From Rhabditophanes sp. KR3021 (lineage: Eukaryota; Nematoda; Chromadorea; Rhabditida; Alloionematidae): 64,000 nucleotides of DNA. The notes beneath the pieces were generated by a model that had not been told where the DNA came from, did not search any database, and saw only the letters and a list, made by a program, of their open reading frames with translations. Below, piece by piece: positions 59,362 through 64,000 of this stretch. The stretch is from contig CAUJLY010000006.1 of assembly GCA_963281155.1 (NCBI GenBank), positions 10,478,001-10,542,000 of the forward strand, in the 5' to 3' direction. The position numbers and the translations under genes are program-made. Position 1 is the stretch's first letter, and every line of letters begins with the position of its first letter.

Positions 59362-61848
59362 TACAATAATTATAATTACCTGCAAATTTTAAATTTCTTA
59401 TATCAATCTCTTATCATCATTTGAAAACAAATTTATGCGCTTGCTCTTTTGTTAGTATTAAATCATTTTCAATTTTAAACAAGAGCCATTTTATCAATCT
59501 GCATGCTAAAATATAATTCAATAAATTGTACAGACTATTATTTTACGTAAACAATATAAATATATTAATAAATCAAAGATAATTAACAATATTGTGTCTT
59601 ATTATTCTGGATCCATTATCTGAATGAAGGGCATACCTTCTTAAATACGTCAATTTTTATTAATTTTAAACCTTACCAAATTGACAATTGAATTACACAT
59701 TTAAATTTATTTCCAATTCTTCATTTATTTGCCTTGCTAATATGTCCAAATAAATTGAAACATAAAACATCCCGTAATTTAACACCATTTCTAAAAATTG
59801 TCCTGTAATTATTAGGTTTGAATCATTTCTTATTAAAACCACATATACCTGCAACTTCCAAGTATTACCAGCGTAAAATGGTACCCGATATCAAGACGAT
59901 TTAATTGCATGGATAATCTCCTAATTTAAATAGCCACCTGCATTTTGGAAGATAGTTAGAAGCGTATCAAGTATAAGCTATTACATAGTATCGCAGATAT
60001 AATTATTAAGTGAATACAGCTCACTACAGATCGGAGGGCTAATTTTGACTGGTCTCGTGGCTAAACGTTCTTTACACATCCTTTCTATATATAGTCATAT
60101 TCCATATCTGATAGTTCCAACTAGTATACCAGCACGACACAATTAATAACTAATGTTGGTAAGGACTACGTGAGGTATTAATTGCCAGATAAACAACTAA
60201 TGCCGAGATGACAAAGTTTAAAAATTACACCTTTAGATTCAATTTATATTTATTTACTATTCTTGCTTATTTTAACTACCTCATTTTATAAAATTTATTA
60301 CAACACAACCGTATCTTTGGCTGAATTGTTATGTCCAAACTATGTGTAAGTAGATGCAAAAATACAATTCTAAGATTTACAGTATTGTTTTTTATAGACA
60401 GAACCCCAGAAAAGCTTTCAACGGAAAGTAAACAGTTCAATATTTAATTCCATATACTTAAGAACATCACTTTTTCCGCTTACTATTTCTTATTTATAAC
60501 ATTTTACATGTGCTATATATTTGCTTAAATTGGTAGTTTAGTTAGGGAAAAAATTATTATAACTTATAATAATTCCTAATTGTGGGGGTTATCTTGTGCC
60601 CTAGCACTTTATAATCATCAGAAAAATTGCATTACTCCATAGTATGTTTGGATTTCATTTTGTCTTCAATTTAATGCTTGACGCTCCCTTAATATCAGGC
60701 TATCAAGTAAAATTATATGGAAGTGAAGTATATAAATAATATTGTTTAACGCCACATATTTACAATTATTAGCCGGTGCTACTTTTGTCTAGCATTGTAT
60801 TAAGCATACGTTATTAAGTAGAATATTGGGCGTAGAAATTCATTGACATCATTATATTGCGTATATGGCTTGCCATCAAATTAATTGTTGAAAGGGCTTC
60901 GTTATTTATCGAATATGTTACTTACTGAAACATCCTTGCCCGAATGTACCTTTGATAATTAAACAGAGTTTCTATCATAATAATTTATGCATGCATTTAA
61001 AGATGCTTTAATGAATTATTTTTAATAAATATACAATCACAATGACTCGACTTTGCCTTATTCATAAATGTACTCCTTTATATGCCAAAGAATACATTTG
61101 ACTGATGACACAATGAAACCCCTCATTTTGATTCTTTAATTAAGTAGTCAAATGTTGCAATTAATTGATTTTATTATTATTGTAATGTTTAAATGGTCCT
61201 CGCTTATGCATATTGTTGTGATAGAGGATACATATTAAAACTCTAGAATACCGCTGTAAATTGACTAGAGTAAGTTTGTATATATGTGATGGATGCTTCC
61301 TTCATTTATATTGGTGACTAGTTAAATAAGATGGCATTAACTACCCCTCCATCATGTAACTTTTTGTAAATTTATTAATAAACACATGCAGTGTTTGTCA
61401 AACGTCATTTTGTTATATGGAAGGAATTAGACATTAACAAAATTATAAAGGTTTAAGTCATTAATTTTAATTCCAAATATAATTAACTTTTTCTTACTGA
61501 GCTCCTTATTTATGACGTTTGCAAGAATAGTGATAGAAAGTTATACAAGATTGATACCTTATCAACAATTATCATAATCGCAAGCCAAAGGAATGAAAAA
61601 ATTATATTAAATATTTCTATTAACCCGTTACTTATTCACTTAAACTACTACTTCTTGGTACATTGATGCAACATATTAACTTTTTATCACATTGCCACTT
61701 TCATTTGTATATTCTGATACAAATTGATACTATTTTGTACATCCAAAACAACTTTCTTTCTATTTAATGTCCTCCTTCAAAGAATTTGTTTGCCTAAACA
61801 AAGATGTGATATTTAATGTAAATTCCAAAATGTTTTGAATAATTATAG
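59362..61848. other. AT-rich spacer
   Basis: About 2.5 kb with no coding frame. Likely holds the kinesin 3' UTR and the upstream region of the next gene, whose start codon directly follows an acceptor-like AATTATAG. Nothing recognised. Confidence 0.6.
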
Positions 61849-63549
61849 ATGCTTGACAACAAGTCCTCTTCATTCCAATTTAACTTTGATGCGTTAATTA
61901 ATACATCTGATGATGCAAGTATTGCTGCTTTAGCAGGTCTTGCCTTAACTAAAGCATCTTATTTTAGTAGAATTAGTAGTATGGAAAAGAATGTAATAAC
62001 GGATTACGTTCATCCTAAAATTACTATTGGAAGATCTTTGACCAAAAATGAAATTTGTACTGTTTTCAATGGCGAAACGTATAATACTAAAGTCGAATTT
62101 ATTTCCGCCTTAAGGAGTGAATATATTGAAGATTTAGAAGCATGTACTAGTCTAGATGTTTGTTTCCATCCTAAGTCAACGGACTTGGGTAACAAAAAAA
62201 TGCTAGATAAGTATGCAGAGTGTATTGATGTTTTTTCACAGAAATATGGTCACATTAAAGAAGTTACTTTTAGCATGAATTCAAAAAAGGGATGTAAAGA
62301 GATGTCTCTTGACATAAGCAATGTCATTTATTCAATTATTGGAAGAATTAGATCTAGAACTTTTGAAAAGATCACCATTCAGAAGCTGAATAAGTTTAAT
62401 GTCTTCATGAACACTCTAACTTCTGGAAATGCTTACACTTATTTTCATAATTTTCCGAGTTTAACAAACGTTTCAATTGATGATATGTTTGATTCGTCTG
62501 TTTCAATCAAGCCAAATGAAATTTGCAAAAATTTGATGCTGGCTTTTCACTCAAAAAATGGTATTAATGTGTTTTTTAATTGTCATACTGATCTCACTAA
62601 TACAGCTCAATTCAGTCAGGATAGAGTAACCAAAAACTGCTTGATCAACTGTAAAATGTTCAGAAAGGTGGTAAAAGGTTTAAAAAAACAAGGAACTACA
62701 TGCGGCTATTATATTGACCCCACGATGTTTTCAATGAATGTCTACGACAAATTAAAAAGTACTGCAATATCGCTTTCCTTCCCATTTCAAATAAGCAAAC
62801 AACAGGTTCTCACAAAAGCTGTAAATTTAATTACAGGAATTGTTTCTGCAAATGGAGATAACACAAATATCTTTAAGACTTTATGTTTGGATTTCTTCAC
62901 AAAAAGTGAACTTAAGGAATTACGTTTCCTAGAAGTTTCATTCAATGAAGCCAGCTTAAAGGAAACTCAGCAATTGACAAACCTTTTTAATAGGTGTTCC
63001 ATGCTTGAAACGATGCACATCATTTTTAATTTCGAAGTTGTTAAGCAGCTTCATACAGATATTTTGGCAAGACTTATCAGAAACTTTCCGGGATCTATTA
63101 AGAATTTGAAGATTAAAGGATGCCCAACCTTTTCGAAGCGATTCGGAGTAATTCTTGCTATCCAGTGCATCAATCTTGTCTCTTTGGACATAGAAAGTCA
63201 TTTGTCGGTAAGGGGAGATTTATGTGTCAATTTCAACCGCTTTGACAAACTCCAAGTCCTTCATATCGAATGCCGATACATTGAAGAACGGTACTTTCCT
63301 CCTAATATTAAGGTACTAATTGTGCGTCATAATTGGTGTCCAACAAATAGAAGGGCCAGATGTGAGAAGCACAATGCCTATTACAGTTCCTTCAACGGAA
63401 TAACTCAAAATTTTCAACCAAAAGTTTCCTTTACACGGATTCGTGATGGAAGACCTTACGAGTCTATCAGTCTTGTATCTCTCGCGCATTATCACCAATA
63501 CATTGATGCACGTAGAATGTTTGGGCCGGAAGTGAAAAGTTTGGAATGA
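61849..63549 (+). CDS. Orphan intronless 566-residue protein (weak LRR character)
   Basis: I do not recognise a family with confidence. The 566-residue frame starts at ATG 61849, immediately after AATTATAG, so it is either the first base after trans-splicing or an internal exon. No signal peptide or TM helix. The first 40 residues are rich in Ala/Ser (SIAALAGLALTKAS). The C-terminal half (about residues 330-500) has repeated L-x-x-L-x-V/I elements (ELRFLEVSFNEASL, NLKIKGCPTFS, NLVSLDIESHLS, LQVLHIECRYI, NIKVLIVRHNW) that resemble irregular leucine-rich repeats of F-box/LRR proteins, but no F-box is evident. The end is basic and aromatic. Probably lineage-specific and fast evolving. A substrate-adaptor role would be speculation. 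Confidence 0.7.
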   Translation: MLDNKSSSFQFNFDALINTSDDASIAALAGLALTKASYFSRISSMEKNVITDYVHPKITIGRSLTKNEICTVFNGETYNTKVEFISALRSEYIEDLEACTSLDVCFHPKSTDLGNKKMLDKYAECIDVFSQKYGHIKEVTFSMNSKKGCKEMSLDISNVIYSIIGRIRSRTFEKITIQKLNKFNVFMNTLTSGNAYTYFHNFPSLTNVSIDDMFDSSVSIKPNEICKNLMLAFHSKNGINVFFNCHTDLTNTAQFSQDRVTKNCLINCKMFRKVVKGLKKQGTTCGYYIDPTMFSMNVYDKLKSTAISLSFPFQISKQQVLTKAVNLITGIVSANGDNTNIFKTLCLDFFTKSELKELRFLEVSFNEASLKETQQLTNLFNRCSMLETMHIIFNFEVVKQLHTDILARLIRNFPGSIKNLKIKGCPTFSKRFGVILAIQCINLVSLDIESHLSVRGDLCVNFNRFDKLQVLHIECRYIEERYFPPNIKVLIVRHNWCPTNRRARCEKHNAYYSSFNGITQNFQPKVSFTRIRDGRPYESISLVSLAHYHQYIDARRMFGPEVKSLE

Positions 63550-63894
63550 ATTAATTACACCTTTAATCAATAGCTTTAATCAAAGGATCTGCAAATAAAG
63601 TTTCACACATTGTAATTAATATAAATACAAATTCACTTTCTTTATTTAAAATTTTTAATTTTTACCGCAATAATACTGTACCGGTCCTCTGAGAGAGGGC
63701 TTACTTCTCAAGATTCATCAACAGACATACAAACTAAATTTAAGATAAACTGGCTTATTATTACAACAACATGTCATATATAACAAATACATGCATTGAA
63801 ATTATAATATAATACTATTAATAATCAGTTAAGAGATAGTCAATTTCACAAATACGATGCATTTATTACGATTATAATATATCTTAAAAGAACT
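63550..63894. other. Short spacer
   Basis: About 345 bp between the orphan protein (+) and a convergent gene at the window edge (-), expected to contain both 3' ends. Nothing recognised. Confidence 0.5.
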
Positions 63895-64000
63895 TTAAAA
63901 TTTTTGGCCACGATCCCCATAACGAATCGGATCTAAACGATATTTGATTTGTCTCATTTGATAGGCAAAAAACTTAAACCTTTCAATTGGCTTTACTTGA
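63895..64000 (-). CDS. 3' end of an unidentified gene (partial at window edge)
   Basis: On the minus strand a frame enters from the window edge and ends at the stop 63895-63897. It encodes about 34 residues that look coding: VKPIERFKFFAYQMRQIKYR, then LDPIRYGDRGQKF. The basic, aromatic composition is unlike random AT-rich sequence. Possibly a small mitochondrial or ribosomal-type protein, but no family is recognised. The upstream part lies outside the window. Confidence 0.5.
   Translation of the reverse strand, partial: QVKPIERFKFFAYQMRQIKYRLDPIRYGDRGQKF

Overview
This is a 64 kb piece of an AT-rich eukaryotic genome, almost certainly a nematode. The coding regions are interrupted by very small introns (about 38-60 nt, GT...AG, almost always phase-consistent when spliced by eye). 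Several start codons sit a few bases after a splice-acceptor-like TTTTAG/TTATAG, as expected for spliced-leader trans-splicing. The gene content is nematode: an OSM-3 class kinesin, an NRF-6/NDG-4 type acyltransferase, three seven-helix receptors of nematode style, Ly6-type GPI proteins and a MIG-18-like fibronectin type I repeat protein. The short introns, low intron number and AT-rich spacers suggest a clade IV worm (Strongyloididae/Alloionematidae-like), but that placement is inference. I saw no rRNA, CRISPR, insertion sequence or prokaryotic operon, and recognised no tRNA by eye.

Layout. 1-3590 (+): 5'-truncated DNMBP/Tuba-like SH3-RhoGEF-BAR protein. 4737-7299 (+): mucolipin (TRPML/CUP-5) channel with an apparent one-base frameshift. 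8548-11709 (+): large secreted Cys/Ser/Lys-rich protein. 11855-12932 (-): gamma/delta-type sarcoglycan. 13997-15520 (+): secreted or anchored Cys-rich protein. 16823-18913 (+): MFS sugar transporter. 19032-19991 (-): trans-2-enoyl-CoA reductase. 21136-21475 (-): 99-residue RRM protein. 22744-23643 (-): two-domain Ly6 GPI protein. 24096-26592 (-): type I TGF-beta receptor kinase with a large kinase insert and a second apparent one-base frameshift. 28347-29600 (-): CDC50/TMEM30 flippase subunit. 30793-31801 (+): orphan seven-helix protein. 34888-36133 (+): peptide GPCR. 41549-42920 (+): second rhodopsin-like receptor. 43413-45566 (-): NRF-6-type acyltransferase. 48819-50250 (-): triple-repeat MIG-18-like protein. 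51195-52064 (-): succinate dehydrogenase iron-sulfur subunit, divergent from 52456-53549 (+) OSTM1. 54248-54676 (+): small secreted Cys-rich protein. 54966-55953 (+): degenerate ZnT-like membrane protein with an 18-bp tandem repeat. 57049-59361 (+): OSM-3 kinesin with an X-box-like site upstream. 61849-63549 (+): orphan intronless protein. 63895-64000 (-): the 3' end of a gene that continues beyond the window.

Functional themes, as inference: no single pathway or operon is visible. The genes are an ordinary mix of signalling (TGF-beta receptor, GPCRs, Rho GEF), membrane and lysosome biology (TRPML, OSTM1, CDC50), mitochondrial and lipid metabolism (SDHB, TECR), cilia (OSM-3) and fast-evolving secreted proteins. 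The window divides into a gene-dense left part (1-30 kb), an AT-rich gene-poor middle (31.8-48.8 kb) that holds the two rhodopsin-like receptors and one acyltransferase, and a mixed right part. I found no convincing undescribed multi-gene system. The most unusual items are the two single-base frame breaks in otherwise well-conserved genes, the kinase-domain insert in the TGF-beta receptor, the ZnT-like protein that has lost its zinc ligands, the secreted repeat protein with similar Cys modules at both ends, and a possible GC-AG intron in the second receptor.
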